DNA of 45,539 nucleotides, from assembly GCA_944389785.1 (NCBI GenBank), contig CALXNP010000009.1, positions 1-45,539 of the forward strand, in the 5' to 3' direction. Positions 26,751-36,243 of the stretch are shown piece after piece. The position numbers and the translations under genes are program-made. Numbering within the stretch: position 1 is the stretch's first letter; each line of letters begins with the position of its first letter. A model generated the notes under the pieces. It was not told where the DNA came from. It was given only the letters and a program-made list of their open reading frames with translations, and did no database searches. Origin of the DNA: an uncultured Anaerobiospirillum sp. Lineage in GTDB: Bacteria; Pseudomonadota; Gammaproteobacteria; Enterobacterales; Succinivibrionaceae.

Positions 26751-27728
26751 TTAAGCTTTTCTATTTAAGCTCATATCAAGAAGAGTGATTAAAGATTGTT
26801 TATATGGGCTATCTTTCAAACAATCTAAATTATGTTTAGCAGCAAGTACAGCATTAGATGCTAGTTCATAGCATTTATCTAAAGAATGAGTTTTGAGTAT
26901 AAAACTTTTTACTTTTTCAAAATTAGCATCTTCAATAGCCAAAATTAGCTCATTTTTAGAATTTGTATCAACTTGTTCTAAAGCGATAATTACAGGTAGA
27001 GTAATTCTTTGATCGACTAGATCTTCACCTACATTTTTACCTAAAGTTTGGCTGTCAGAACTATAATCTAGCATATCATCTACAATTTGAAAGGCTATAC
27101 CTAAATTTTTGCCATATTCTTTTAGGTTTTCAATAATAGTTTCTGGAGCATTAATTGTAGTAGCAAAAGCAGCTGAAGAAAGTTCAAATAAAGCTCCTGT
27201 CTTACAATAAATAATATTGTAATAGTCTTTTAGACCAATATCTAAAAAACCTTCATGTTTTAATTGCTCAATTTCACCTGCAACTAATGTAGCAATGGTA
27301 TTATTTAAAAAACGTAAAAAATCAAAGTTTTCAATTCTAGTGGATAGATCAAAGCAGCGAGTGAACATATAGTCGCCTGCTAATACTGCAACATGATTAC
27401 CCTCTGTTTCATTTAAAGTAGTAACACCACGTCTAGTTGTAGCTTTATCTATTACATCATCATGCATTAACGTTGCTGTATGCAATAATTCAACTATAGC
27501 TGCAATTAAACAAGCTATATGCTCATGTTTTGTTTTGTCATAGCTATTTATAGCTAAGGCAGATAAGAGTGCAAGCTTTGGGCGCATTCTTTTACCACCA
27601 GCACTAACTAAGAATTGACACATATTATTAACATGTTCTTCTTGTTTGGTGCCAGTTAAGGTTGTAGCTAAAATATCTTCAACTTTATTTAGCTCATCTT
27701 TTAATAATATATTTAGATCAACTGTCAT
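26751..27728 (-). CDS. ispB: Octaprenyl diphosphate synthase IspB
   Basis: Trans-polyprenyl synthase of 325 aa that makes the quinone side chain. It has the first Asp-rich motif in MHDDVIDKATTRRG (about 88-101), GDYMFTRCF, and the second Asp-rich motif QIVDDMLDYSSD (about 215-226). The length equals E. coli IspB (323 aa). It is divergent from rplU-rpmA, the usual gammaproteobacterial layout. Chain length cannot be read with certainty from the motifs. Confidence 0.93.
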   Translation of the reverse strand: MTVDLNILLKDELNKVEDILATTLTGTKQEEHVNNMCQFLVSAGGKRMRPKLALLSALAINSYDKTKHEHIACLIAAIVELLHTATLMHDDVIDKATTRRGVTTLNETEGNHVAVLAGDYMFTRCFDLSTRIENFDFLRFLNNTIATLVAGEIEQLKHEGFLDIGLKDYYNIIYCKTGALFELSSAAFATTINAPETIIENLKEYGKNLGIAFQIVDDMLDYSSDSQTLGKNVGEDLVDQRITLPVIIALEQVDTNSKNELILAIEDANFEKVKSFILKTHSLDKCYELASNAVLAAKHNLDCLKDSPYKQSLITLLDMSLNRKA

Positions 27729-27953
27729 TTTCTACTCACTTTATCTACAGTGGCTAGATTTTAACATTTTTTACTTTATATAAGTGCTAAATTAGCCATA
27801 ATAGTGAGAAAAATTTTATTATTTGTTATTTAGCCCAAATAAATTTTAAATATGAAAACAATATCAATAGATATAAAGATAAGAAAATTTATGGCAAAAT
27901 AAAAAGCTTAGGTTAGAGTATCATACAAATATATAATTATTACTTAAAAACAC

Positions 27954-27982
27954 TTGATTTGTCAAAATAAAAGTTGTAAAAT
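27954..27982 (+). promoter_or_regulatory. rplU-rpmA promoter
   Basis: -35 TTGATT (27954-27959), 17-base spacer, -10 TAAAAT (27977-27982), followed by a GC-rich discriminator GCGGGCTC. A GC-rich discriminator is typical of stringently controlled ribosomal promoters. Confidence 0.6.
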
Positions 27983-28034
27983 GCGGGCTCACATCAGCCT
28001 TTGTTTGGCTATTATGTATTGAAATTTTATAAAT

Positions 28035-28057
28035 TGTAGGAGCAAAAAACTCCTGCA
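28035..28057 (+). promoter_or_regulatory. Hairpin in the rplU leader next to the ribosome binding site
   Basis: Stem TGTAGGAG (28035-28042) / CTCCTGCA (28050-28057), with one G-U pair and loop CAAAAAA. It ends 13 bases before the CGGAG ribosome site of rplU and itself contains AGGAG. It might be a translational control element; unproven. Confidence 0.45.
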
Positions 28058-28082
28058 CATTTAATGTTACGGAGTTTGAGCA

Positions 28083-28394
28083 ATGTACGCAGTTGTTTTT
28101 TGCGGCGGAAAGCAGCACAAGGTCTCCGAGGGCGACGTGCTAAGCGTTGAGCTCCTCGATGGTGAAGTTGGTAGCACTGTTGAATTAGATAAAGTCCTTT
28201 TAATTTCTGATGGTACTAATGTAAAAGTTGGTGCACCTTACTTAGAGGGCGCTAAGGTTAGTGCTAAGATTCTAGGCGCACACGGTGGCGAGAAGATTAA
28301 GATTGTTAAGTTCCGTCGTCGTAAGCATCATCAAAAGGTTACCGGTCACCGTCAGTGGTATACTGATTTACAAATTACCGGAATTTCCGAGTAA
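28083..28394 (+). CDS. rplU: 50S ribosomal protein L21
   Basis: Ribosomal protein of 103 aa, the same length as E. coli L21. It starts MYAVVFCGGKQHKVSEGD and carries the conserved KFRRRKHHQKVTGHRQ stretch (about 77-92) that contacts 23S rRNA. ATG follows GGAG by eight bases. The first part of the gene is markedly GC-rich (about 62% over 28101-28160) compared with the rest of the window. It is the first gene of rplU-rpmA. Confidence 0.97.
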   Translation: MYAVVFCGGKQHKVSEGDVLSVELLDGEVGSTVELDKVLLISDGTNVKVGAPYLEGAKVSAKILGAHGGEKIKIVKFRRRKHHQKVTGHRQWYTDLQITGISE

Positions 28395-28407
28395 GGAGTA
28401 GGAATAG

Positions 28408-28671
28408 ATGGCACATAAGAAAGCTGGCGGTTCAAGCCGCAACGGACGTGACTCCCAAGGTCAACGTCTTGGTGTAAAGCGTTATGCAGGCGAGTTAGTT
28501 AGTGCAGGCAGCATTATCGTTCGTCAACGCGGTACTCATTTCCACCCAGGTGAGAATGTTGGTATCGGTCGTGATGATACTCTTTTTGCAAAGAAAGACG
28601 GTAAGGTTGCTTTCGTAACTCGTGGTCCTAAGGGCCGTAAATACGTTCAAATCGTTGAACAAGCTGCTTAA
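28408..28671 (+). CDS. rpmA: 50S ribosomal protein L27
   Basis: Ribosomal protein of 87 aa. The N terminus [16 protein letters not shown] reaches the peptidyl-transferase centre and needs no processing, unlike the Firmicutes form. It contains [20 protein letters not shown] and the FHPGENVG turn. It begins 13 bases after rplU behind AAGGAG. The terminator after it separates it from obgE. Confidence 0.97.
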   Translation: MAHKKAGGSSRNGRDSQGQRLGVKRYAGELVSAGSIIVRQRGTHFHPGENVGIGRDDTLFAKKDGKVAFVTRGPKGRKYVQIVEQAA

Positions 28672-28687
28672 TAGCAAATAAATTATG

Positions 28688-28709
28688 AGCCCCGCTTGCG
28701 GGGCTTTTT
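28688..28709 (+). terminator. Rho-independent terminator after rpmA
   Basis: GC-rich stem AGCCCCG (28688-28694) / CGGGGCT (28699-28705), loop CTTG, then TTTTT. Confidence 0.92.
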
Positions 28710-28789
28710 AGCATACACTTCTTTTTTTTCATATCTTTTTCTTTTAATTTTAAGTCCAGCTTGTAAGTTTTATGTTTTATACAGACTAA

Positions 28790-29974
<1,185 letters not shown>

Positions 29975-29985
29975 GGTAATGTATA

Positions 29986-30471
29986 ATGGATATTGAGATA
30001 GTTGTAGCTTTAGCACAAAATTTTGTGATAGGAAAAGATAAAAATATTCCATGGCATTTGTCTGAGGATTTAAAACATTTTAAAGAAATTACTTCTAACC
30101 AAACAGTAGTTATGGGGAGACGTACTTTTGAGTCTATAGGTAAGCCTCTGCCAAACAGAGAAAATATTGTAGTAACCTCAGATATAAGCTTAGCAAAACA
30201 AGGTGTAATGGTAGCAAGCAGCCTGCAAGAAGCTATTGATAAGTGCTCAAGACCTAAGCTTATGGTTATAGGTGGGCAAAGACTATATGAAGAAGCTTTA
30301 CCTATAGCTAAAGTTTTGCATTTAACTAGAATTTTATGCCGTTTTGATGGTGATACTTTATTCCCAGATTGGAGTACTTTACCATATGTGATGGTAAATC
30401 AATCAGAAACCTTTTATAGTGAAGAAAATAGTTTCGAGTTTGTATTTGAAACCTGGGAAAAAAATAATTAA
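29986..30471 (+). CDS. folA: Dihydrofolate reductase
   Basis: Reduces dihydrofolate to tetrahydrofolate with NADPH; 161 aa (E. coli 159). Motifs are VVALAQNFVIGKDKNIPWHL (with the catalytic acidic residue following in SEDLKHFK), VVMGRRTFESIG, PLPNRENIVVT, and the conserved GG of VIGGQRLYEEALP. It starts 11 bases after obgE, behind AAGG. Its end overlaps the convergent apaH by four bases, with no terminator between. Confidence 0.96.
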   Translation: MDIEIVVALAQNFVIGKDKNIPWHLSEDLKHFKEITSNQTVVMGRRTFESIGKPLPNRENIVVTSDISLAKQGVMVASSLQEAIDKCSRPKLMVIGGQRLYEEALPIAKVLHLTRILCRFDGDTLFPDWSTLPYVMVNQSETFYSEENSFEFVFETWEKNN

Positions 30472-31316
30472 TCCTTAATTTTTTTATAACCTTTAGATAC
30501 AACCTGATAAAGCTTATTATTATCTACACAATAAGCGCTAAGAGCTCCTCCCCAAATACAGGCTGTATCTAAAGCTATGATATTGTTTACCTTACATTGT
30601 CCTTGCAATGCAGCCCAATGTCCAAAAAATACTTTATACTTTTGACCCTTATAATTAAATTTATTTTTAAAATCAAACCATGCTGCTAAGTTTTTATTAG
30701 TGTTAGTTTGAGGATTTTGAGTTTTAACTTTAAAATCAAGTTTATAATCTTTAGTAATAAAACGAGTGCGAGTAAAAGCATTTAAGCAAAAACGCCATAA
30801 GGCTAAACCTGATAAATGTCCATTATCATAATCAGGGCTGTCTGCATACATATTAGTAAATAAAATCTTAGTTAAGATTTCATCTTTTAAGACTTTTTGA
30901 ACTTGATTTGAATAAGTTAAAGCTTGTTCAAGTGACCATAAAGGATAAATACTAGCATGACATACAACAATAGCTAATTTTGTATCTATTAGACATAAAG
31001 GACTTGCTTTAAAGTAATTTACATAATCATTAAGTTTATTTGAATCTAAAAGTACTTGAATATTATCTTTAGCTTTAGGTTCAACACCTTTATAATATGC
31101 ACATAAAAAATTTAAATCATGGTTACCAAGAACACTCTTAATACAATTTTGATGATCAAGAAGGAAATCCATAGTCTCAACAGGCATAGGTCCTCGTCCT
31201 ATAACATCTCCTGTAAGATAAATAGTATCCTTGTTTTTATCAAAATTTATATTTTTTAGTAATTGCATAAACTCTAAAAAACAAGCATGAATATCACCAA
31301 TACAATATGTAGCCAT
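30468..31316 (-). CDS. apaH: Diadenosine tetraphosphatase ApaH
   Basis: Symmetrical Ap4A hydrolase (metallophosphatase), 282 aa, as in E. coli (280). Motifs are IGDIHACFLEF (Asp, His metal ligands), LTGDVIGRGPMPVE, LGNHD (Asn, His), VVCHASIYPLW, FGHWAALQG, and ALDTACIWGG near the end. It clears Ap4A, including caps on RNA. ATG follows AAGG. It is convergent with folA, the same neighbours as in E. coli. Confidence 0.93.
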   Translation of the reverse strand: MATYCIGDIHACFLEFMQLLKNINFDKNKDTIYLTGDVIGRGPMPVETMDFLLDHQNCIKSVLGNHDLNFLCAYYKGVEPKAKDNIQVLLDSNKLNDYVNYFKASPLCLIDTKLAIVVCHASIYPLWSLEQALTYSNQVQKVLKDEILTKILFTNMYADSPDYDNGHLSGLALWRFCLNAFTRTRFITKDYKLDFKVKTQNPQTNTNKNLAAWFDFKNKFNYKGQKYKVFFGHWAALQGQCKVNNIIALDTACIWGGALSAYCVDNNKLYQVVSKGYKKIKD

Positions 31317-31418
31317 AGTTCTACCTTATATTTTTTTTACTGTGTATGCATTATTATAATAGTAAATTAGCATTTGCTATAATAAAACATTAATTTTAAA
31401 TCACAATATGGAAATAAC

Positions 31419-33221
31419 ATGTCTTATATTAAACGCTCATTTATTACAGATACACTTTTACCTGCTATAAACATTGAAGATTATATTAAAGGTTTTGTAA
31501 ATTTAAAAAAGTCTGGTTCTAATTATGTATGCTGCTGTCCTTTTCATCAAGAAAAAACACCATCTTTTAGTGTAAGTCCTAGCAAGCAAATTTTTTATTG
31601 TTTTGGTTGTCATGAGCATGGCAATGTTATTGATTTTGTCATGAAGTATAAGAATTTAAACTTTGTAGAGGCTATTGAAGATATAGCTAAAAGCTGTGGT
31701 TTAGATGTTGAATATGAGGAGGGCTTTAATAAACAGCAAAACTCTCATAATGCTAAATTATATGAGATTTTAGATAATTTAGCTCATTTTTATGAGGTGC
31801 AGTTATATAAAAATAAACAAGCTTTAGATTATTTCATCAAAGAGCGTTTTTTAACTAAAGAGACTATAGTTAAGTATCGTTTAGGCTTTGCTCCTGATAG
31901 TTATGATTATATTAAAAAGCATGTAATTAAAAGTGAGGATGATTTTAAAGGTTTTATTGAATTAGGTTTAGCTTTTGATAAAGGTAATTACTCTTATGCT
32001 CTGTTAAAAAATAGAGTTATTATACCTATTATTGATCTTAAAGGCAGAATTATCGCTTTTGGAGGCAGAGCTTTTGGTGATGAAAAACCAAAATATATAA
32101 ATTCAGCTGAAAGTACTGTCTTTAAAAAACGTTATGAGTTATTTGGTTTGTATGACGTTTTAAAAGCTAATAATAATAGACCTAAACGTATTGTTATAGT
32201 TGAAGGCTATATGGATGTTATAGCATTAAATCAAGCAGGTATTGATTATGCAGTAGCTTCATTGGGCACAGCTACTACAGTTGATCAATTTAAATTGATG
32301 TTTCGTTATACTGATGAAATTGTATGCTGTTATGATGGTGATAGTGCTGGCTTAAAAGCTGCTTTCCATGCTCTTGAGACTATAAGTCCTATATTAACAG
32401 AGCAAAAGCAGGTACGTTTTGCTTTTATGCCTCAAGAACATGATCCAGATTCCTTAGTAAGAGCTCAAGGTAAAAAAGGTTTTATTGAAATTTTAGATAA
32501 ATCAAAAAGTTATTCAGAATTTTTGATAGATGAAATTAAAAGCAGATACAATTTAGCTGATAGTAATGCTTTGATTGCTTTTATTGGCAGTGTATTAAGC
32601 TATGTTGCAAGGCTTAATGTAGATTCTATCAAGTTAGTTACTATTACCATGCTTGCTAATGTAACAAAAACTGATAAAAATAAGCTTTTTGATATGTTAA
32701 ATAGCAAAATTATTTCACAGCAAAAAGAATATACTCAACTTAAAACAGAGCAAACAGAAGATATTTTAACCACACCAATGCGTCGTTTAGTTGCTTTTGT
32801 GTTACAACAGCCTGCTTTGATTAATATTTATCAAGAACAATTAGCTTTAGATAGGTTTGTTAAGTTATGTTATCAGCTTGATGTTAAAGGTATTGATAAT
32901 CTATGTTATTTTTTAGATTTAATTAAAGATAAGAGCAATATTAATTCTGCTACTTTTAGTGAAATTTGTCGTGATAGTAAATATGCTAATATGGTTAATC
33001 AGTTAATTTATGCTAATTTAATTTCAAAAAAAGAAGATGGAGATCTGATTTCATTTGAAGCACGATGTGAATTAGTAATTAGATTATTAAAAAATGTTTT
33101 ATTTGAAAGATTAGAGCAGATAAGCCGCAGTATTAGTCTAAATAAAACTAATTTGACTAGAGAAGATGAGATGATAATAGTTAAAATTAACAAAATTTTA
33201 TCAAAAAAGCTTGCAAAATAG
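31419..33221 (+). CDS. dnaG: DNA primase DnaG
   Basis: Makes RNA primers at the replication fork; 600 aa (E. coli 581). The N-terminal CHC2 zinc domain has CCCPFHQEKTPSFSV and YCFGCHEHGN (about 39-70). The TOPRIM core has IVEGYMD (Glu) at about 262-268 and CYDGDSAG (Asp pair) at about 307-314. The C-terminal helicase-binding domain is about 440-600. It starts with ATG behind ATGGAA. rpsU upstream and rpoD downstream, the usual neighbours in the macromolecular-synthesis operon, are missing: apaH precedes it and a tRNA gene follows 33 bases later. Confidence 0.96.
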   Translation: MSYIKRSFITDTLLPAINIEDYIKGFVNLKKSGSNYVCCCPFHQEKTPSFSVSPSKQIFYCFGCHEHGNVIDFVMKYKNLNFVEAIEDIAKSCGLDVEYEEGFNKQQNSHNAKLYEILDNLAHFYEVQLYKNKQALDYFIKERFLTKETIVKYRLGFAPDSYDYIKKHVIKSEDDFKGFIELGLAFDKGNYSYALLKNRVIIPIIDLKGRIIAFGGRAFGDEKPKYINSAESTVFKKRYELFGLYDVLKANNNRPKRIVIVEGYMDVIALNQAGIDYAVASLGTATTVDQFKLMFRYTDEIVCCYDGDSAGLKAAFHALETISPILTEQKQVRFAFMPQEHDPDSLVRAQGKKGFIEILDKSKSYSEFLIDEIKSRYNLADSNALIAFIGSVLSYVARLNVDSIKLVTITMLANVTKTDKNKLFDMLNSKIISQQKEYTQLKTEQTEDILTTPMRRLVAFVLQQPALINIYQEQLALDRFVKLCYQLDVKGIDNLCYFLDLIKDKSNINSATFSEICRDSKYANMVNQLIYANLISKKEDGDLISFEARCELVIRLLKNVLFERLEQISRSISLNKTNLTREDEMIIVKINKILSKKLAK

Positions 33222-33239
33222 ATTAAATAAAATTATAAT
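33211..33239 (+). promoter_or_regulatory. Promoter of the CAU-anticodon tRNA gene
   Basis: -35 TTGCAA (33211-33216), exactly 17 bases, then -10 TATAAT (33234-33239), 15 bases before the tRNA. The -35 lies inside the last codons of dnaG. Confidence 0.65.
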
Positions 33240-33254
33240 TCTTTACCGTTATGT

Positions 33255-33331
33255 GGCCCATTAGCTCAGTTGGTTAGAGCAAACGACTCATAATCGTTGG
33301 GTCTCCCGTTCAAGTCGGGAATGGGCCACCA
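33255..33331 (+). tRNA. ileX: tRNA-Ile2 (CAU anticodon), possibly tRNA-Met
   Basis: 77-base cloverleaf with encoded CCA. The acceptor stem is GGCCCAT / ATGGGCC; the D loop contains AGCTCAGTTGGTTAGAGC; the anticodon stem AACGA/TCGTT encloses CTCATAA, with CAT at 33289-33291; the T arm is CCCGTTCAAGTCGGG. The GGCCC acceptor stem and GACTCATAATCG anticodon arm resemble E. coli ileX (which sits near rpoD, close to dnaG) more than elongator tRNA-Met, whose acceptor begins GGCTACG. If it is Ile2, C34 must be changed to lysidine by TilS to read AUA codons. Confidence 0.85.
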
Positions 33332-33369
33332 CTTCAAAAGTCTTACGTTTCCTTTTAATCCAGTTTTAT

Positions 33370-33867
33370 TTAATTACATTTAGTGTCATAGCTTACAGTT
33401 TTGTAGCTGTTGCCATTTTTAACCTGTACTTGTGTTGAGCCGTCTTTTTGTTTAATCATTCTGATTTCTTTACCTACTTTAAGGTCACATGAATATGGTT
33501 GATCTAATAAAATAGTACCATTATCAGTTTTTACACTAAGACGCATACCCTCACCACGGTCACCTATATATGAGCCTAAAAGACCAGCTCCTGCACCAAT
33601 ACCTGCACCAATTAATGTACCTTTTGTGTCTTTTCCAATAAGCTGACCTGCTACAGCTCCAACTGCTGCTAAAATACCAGTATTTGCTAAAGTATCTGTA
33701 TTATTCTTTTTTACATCAATTTTTTCTATACCGACAATAGTACCTGTAGTAAAGTACATAGTTTGACCTACAGAACCTGTACTATTAGTACAAGCACTTA
33801 AACTTAATATTGCACCTAAGGATATTGCAAGAATACTTGCTTTTACTTGTTTTAATTTTATGTACAT
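33370..33867 (-). CDS. slyB: SlyB-like glycine-zipper outer-membrane lipoprotein
   Basis: Lipoprotein of 165 aa. The signal peptide ends in a lipobox LSLSAC (Cys about 26). The middle holds a glycine-zipper hairpin of two hydrophobic helices (about 66-105; repeated GxxxG/GAGIGAGAG). The C-terminal domain has the pattern of the SlyB/PcP family (GMRLSVKTDNG, KVGKEIRM). E. coli SlyB is 155 aa and guards outer-membrane proteins in PhoP-induced stress. It starts with ATG behind AGAGGAT. It is convergent with the tRNA gene and divergent from the rRNA methyltransferase gene. Confidence 0.82.
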   Translation of the reverse strand: MYIKLKQVKASILAISLGAILSLSACTNSTGSVGQTMYFTTGTIVGIEKIDVKKNNTDTLANTGILAAVGAVAGQLIGKDTKGTLIGAGIGAGAGLLGSYIGDRGEGMRLSVKTDNGTILLDQPYSCDLKVGKEIRMIKQKDGSTQVQVKNGNSYKTVSYDTKCN

Positions 33868-33929
33868 AGTTTTGATCCTCTGTATAATAATAGACAGATT
33901 TTATTTAATTATACAATGGTGTCAGTAAA

Positions 33930-35267
33930 GTGGTCAATAAAGACAAAGAGCTTATACTAAAGGTACAAGAGCTCTCAGATAAGGGAGTGGGTATTAGCTA
34001 TTATCAAGATAAACAAATTTATACACAAAATACATTAGTAGGAGAAACTATTAAAGTTAAGCTCAAAGATAGCTTTGCAAAAGGTTCAAAGCGCTATGAT
34101 AGCAGTTTAATTGAGATTATACAAAAAAGTAGTGACAGAGTAAGTGTTAGCTGTCCTTATTATATAAATTGTGGAGCTTGTCATTTAATGCATATGAGTA
34201 CATCTGCTCAAGCAATATATAAAAGCTCTTTAATTGATAATGCTCTTTGTTCTATAGGTATAAACTTTACACAAGATAAATTTGTATATATATCTAAGCC
34301 CTATATAGCTCGTTATAAAAGTATACGTAATTATGCCTATATTGATGGACAGATAATAAGTGGTTTCTATCAAAACTACACACATAGTTTGGTTAAAATT
34401 GATGATTGTTTACTTGAAGATAGCTTATTTTCAAAGCTTACTCTAAGTTTAGATAAGCTTTTTAATTGTTATAGTGAGCTTTTACTTATTGATAACAACT
34501 TAATTATAAAAAACTTAATGCTAAGAAGTGCAAGTAATCAAATAATGCTTGTACTAGTAGTTACTAAAGATTTACCTCAAATTGTAAAAAATGAGCTTAA
34601 AACTTGGGGTAAAGAGCATAATATTACTAGTTTTAATTTAAGTATTAAAAAAGATATTGGTAATAAAATTTTAGGAGATAGATCTTATGTGCTATATGGT
34701 AAAGATAGTATAGAGGCAAATTTTTTAGACTTTAAGTTTATCCTTAAAGCTAATTCTTTTTTACAAGTAAATTATGCAATAGCTGCAAAGCTTTATAAAA
34801 GAGCTATTGAATTTTGTGCAAGTGGCAATACTAATTTAGCTTTAGATTTATGCTGTGGAGTTGGTACTATGACTTTAGGTCTTAGTCGTTATTTTAAGCA
34901 GGTTATAGGTGTTGAAATTGTTGCAGAAGCTATTGAGTGTGCAAATGAGAATAAGCTTTTAAATAAGGTTGAAAACGTTGAGTTTATAGCAGCAGATGTT
35001 AAAGATGTTATAAACTCTTTAACAAAAGAAAAAATTGATGCAATTATTGCAGATCCTTCACGTGTTGGGTTGGGTACAAATGTAATTAAAGCTATATCCA
35101 AGATTAAAGGACCATTAAGGCTTGCTTTAATTTCTTGCTCATTAAAAGGTTTATGTCGAGATTTAAAGGATTTGCTTGATTGTGGTTTTAAAATAGAGGC
35201 TGTACAAGGTTATGATATGTTTGTACATAGTACACATGTTGAGACTTTAGTATTATTATCAAAATAG
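33930..35267 (+). CDS. rlmD: 23S rRNA (uracil-5-)-methyltransferase, RlmD family
   Basis: SAM-dependent enzyme of 445 aa forming 5-methyluridine in 23S rRNA. It has an N-terminal TRAM domain (about 5-60), an Fe-S ligand set CPYYINCGAC (about 75-84), SAM motif LDLCCGVGTMTLG (about 307-319), DPSRVGLG (about 371-378), SCSLKGLCRDL with the catalytic Cys, and HVETLVLL with the catalytic Glu near the C terminus. The last two segments look somewhat more like Firmicutes RlmCD than E. coli RlmD, so the target (U747 and/or U1939) is uncertain. The start is GTG with no strong ribosome site. Confidence 0.82.
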   Translation: MVNKDKELILKVQELSDKGVGISYYQDKQIYTQNTLVGETIKVKLKDSFAKGSKRYDSSLIEIIQKSSDRVSVSCPYYINCGACHLMHMSTSAQAIYKSSLIDNALCSIGINFTQDKFVYISKPYIARYKSIRNYAYIDGQIISGFYQNYTHSLVKIDDCLLEDSLFSKLTLSLDKLFNCYSELLLIDNNLIIKNLMLRSASNQIMLVLVVTKDLPQIVKNELKTWGKEHNITSFNLSIKKDIGNKILGDRSYVLYGKDSIEANFLDFKFILKANSFLQVNYAIAAKLYKRAIEFCASGNTNLALDLCCGVGTMTLGLSRYFKQVIGVEIVAEAIECANENKLLNKVENVEFIAADVKDVINSLTKEKIDAIIADPSRVGLGTNVIKAISKIKGPLRLALISCSLKGLCRDLKDLLDCGFKIEAVQGYDMFVHSTHVETLVLLSK

Positions 35268-35284
35268 AGCAAATATTTAACATT

Positions 35285-35312
35285 AGGATCATAGTTTAGT
35301 GTCTATGATCCT
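35285..35312. terminator. Terminator-like hairpin between rlmD and the PfkB kinase gene
   Basis: Perfect 10-bp stem AGGATCATAG (35285-35294) / CTATGATCCT (35303-35312), loop TTTAGTGT. It lies between convergent genes; the U tail is weak. Confidence 0.6.
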
Positions 35313-35334
35313 TATACAAATTTATTTAATTTTC

Positions 35335-36243
35335 TTAAAGATTTTTATTTTTTAAAACTTCATCAATATTATAGTTTGGCATAGCACCTCTTTGCTCACA
35401 AACAAAGGCAGCAAGTTTTACAGCTTTGTTATGAGCTGTAAATAGATCATCACCTTTTAGTAAGCTTGCAATAAAGGTTGCAGTAAAGCTATCACCGGCA
35501 CCTACAGTATCTACTACTTTAACTTTTGGAGTTTTGATGCAAGAGAAGCTATCATTTAAAAATATTTGTGATTCATCTGCTCCTTTAGTAAAAATAAAGC
35601 AGTTTACATTTAAGTTTTGAAGTTTTGCAAAAAGATCTGAACTTGTGTTATTACATTCTAAATAATTACAAATAATATCAATTTCATCTTCATTACATTT
35701 AAAAACATTGGCTCTATGTAGTGATTCTAAAATTACTTCTTTATTGTAAAATTTTTGTCTTAGGTTAATATCGTAGATTTTTATACTATTGTCATCCATA
35801 GCATCTAAAAAAGCATAGATACTTTGACGAGAGACTGTATTTCTTTGAGCAAGTGAACCAAAGCATACTACATTAACACTTTTAGCAATTTCTAGTAACT
35901 CATCAGTTAAAGGTATATTGTCATAGGCACTATCATTACTAAAAGTATAATTAGCAATACCATCAGCATCAAGTTTTACATCTACATAACCAGTTTGCTC
36001 TTTAACTGTTGGAATATAATTAGGTAAAAAACGCAAAGCAAGTTTTGCTCGTGCAATTTGACCTAGTTTATCATCTCCTAAAGCACTTACCACCATAGAC
36101 TCAAGGCCTTGTTGTTTGCAATGGTAAGCAAAGTTAGCAGGAGCACCTCCTAATTTTGGATTATTTTCAAAAATATCAAATAAAACTTCACCTAGACCTA
36201 CACATCTAATTTTTGAGTTGATAATATTTTGTAAATTTAGCAT
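35335..36243 (-). CDS. PfkB-family sugar kinase, probable fructokinase
   Basis: Ribokinase-fold kinase of 302 aa. The N terminus has GEVLFDIF and the substrate-loop GGAPANFAYH (about 33-42), typical of fructokinases. It also contains GDDKLG, YDINLRQKFY, FKCNEDE and the ATP/anion-hole motif DTVGAGDSFTA (about 248-258) with catalytic Asp. It starts with ATG behind a full AAGGAGG, overlapping the stop of the LacI-type regulator by seven bases, so the two form an operon and the regulator probably controls it. No transporter or hydrolase is next to it, so the sugar remains inferred. Confidence 0.82.
   Translation of the reverse strand: MLNLQNIINSKIRCVGLGEVLFDIFENNPKLGGAPANFAYHCKQQGLESMVVSALGDDKLGQIARAKLALRFLPNYIPTVKEQTGYVDVKLDADGIANYTFSNDSAYDNIPLTDELLEIAKSVNVVCFGSLAQRNTVSRQSIYAFLDAMDDNSIKIYDINLRQKFYNKEVILESLHRANVFKCNEDEIDIICNYLECNNTSSDLFAKLQNLNVNCFIFTKGADESQIFLNDSFSCIKTPKVKVVDTVGAGDSFTATFIASLLKGDDLFTAHNKAVKLAAFVCEQRGAMPNYNIDEVLKNKNL

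Larger units (their letters stand above)
27729..28082. other. 354-bp ispB-rplU divergent promoter region
   Basis: AT-rich spacer with no gene. The rplU side holds a good promoter (27954-27982) and a leader with two small hairpins (27996-28010 and 28035-28057). The ispB side shows no promoter that stands out. Confidence 0.6.

Noticed and set aside
27921-28118. Minus-strand frame across the rplU leader
   Set aside because: It covers the rplU promoter, hairpin and ribosome site and has no recognisable features.
33255-33331. Calling the tRNA elongator or initiator tRNA-Met
   Set aside because: The anticodon is CAU, but the GGCCC acceptor stem and the anticodon arm match Ile2 better; initiator features (unpaired first base, three G-C pairs in the anticodon stem) are absent.
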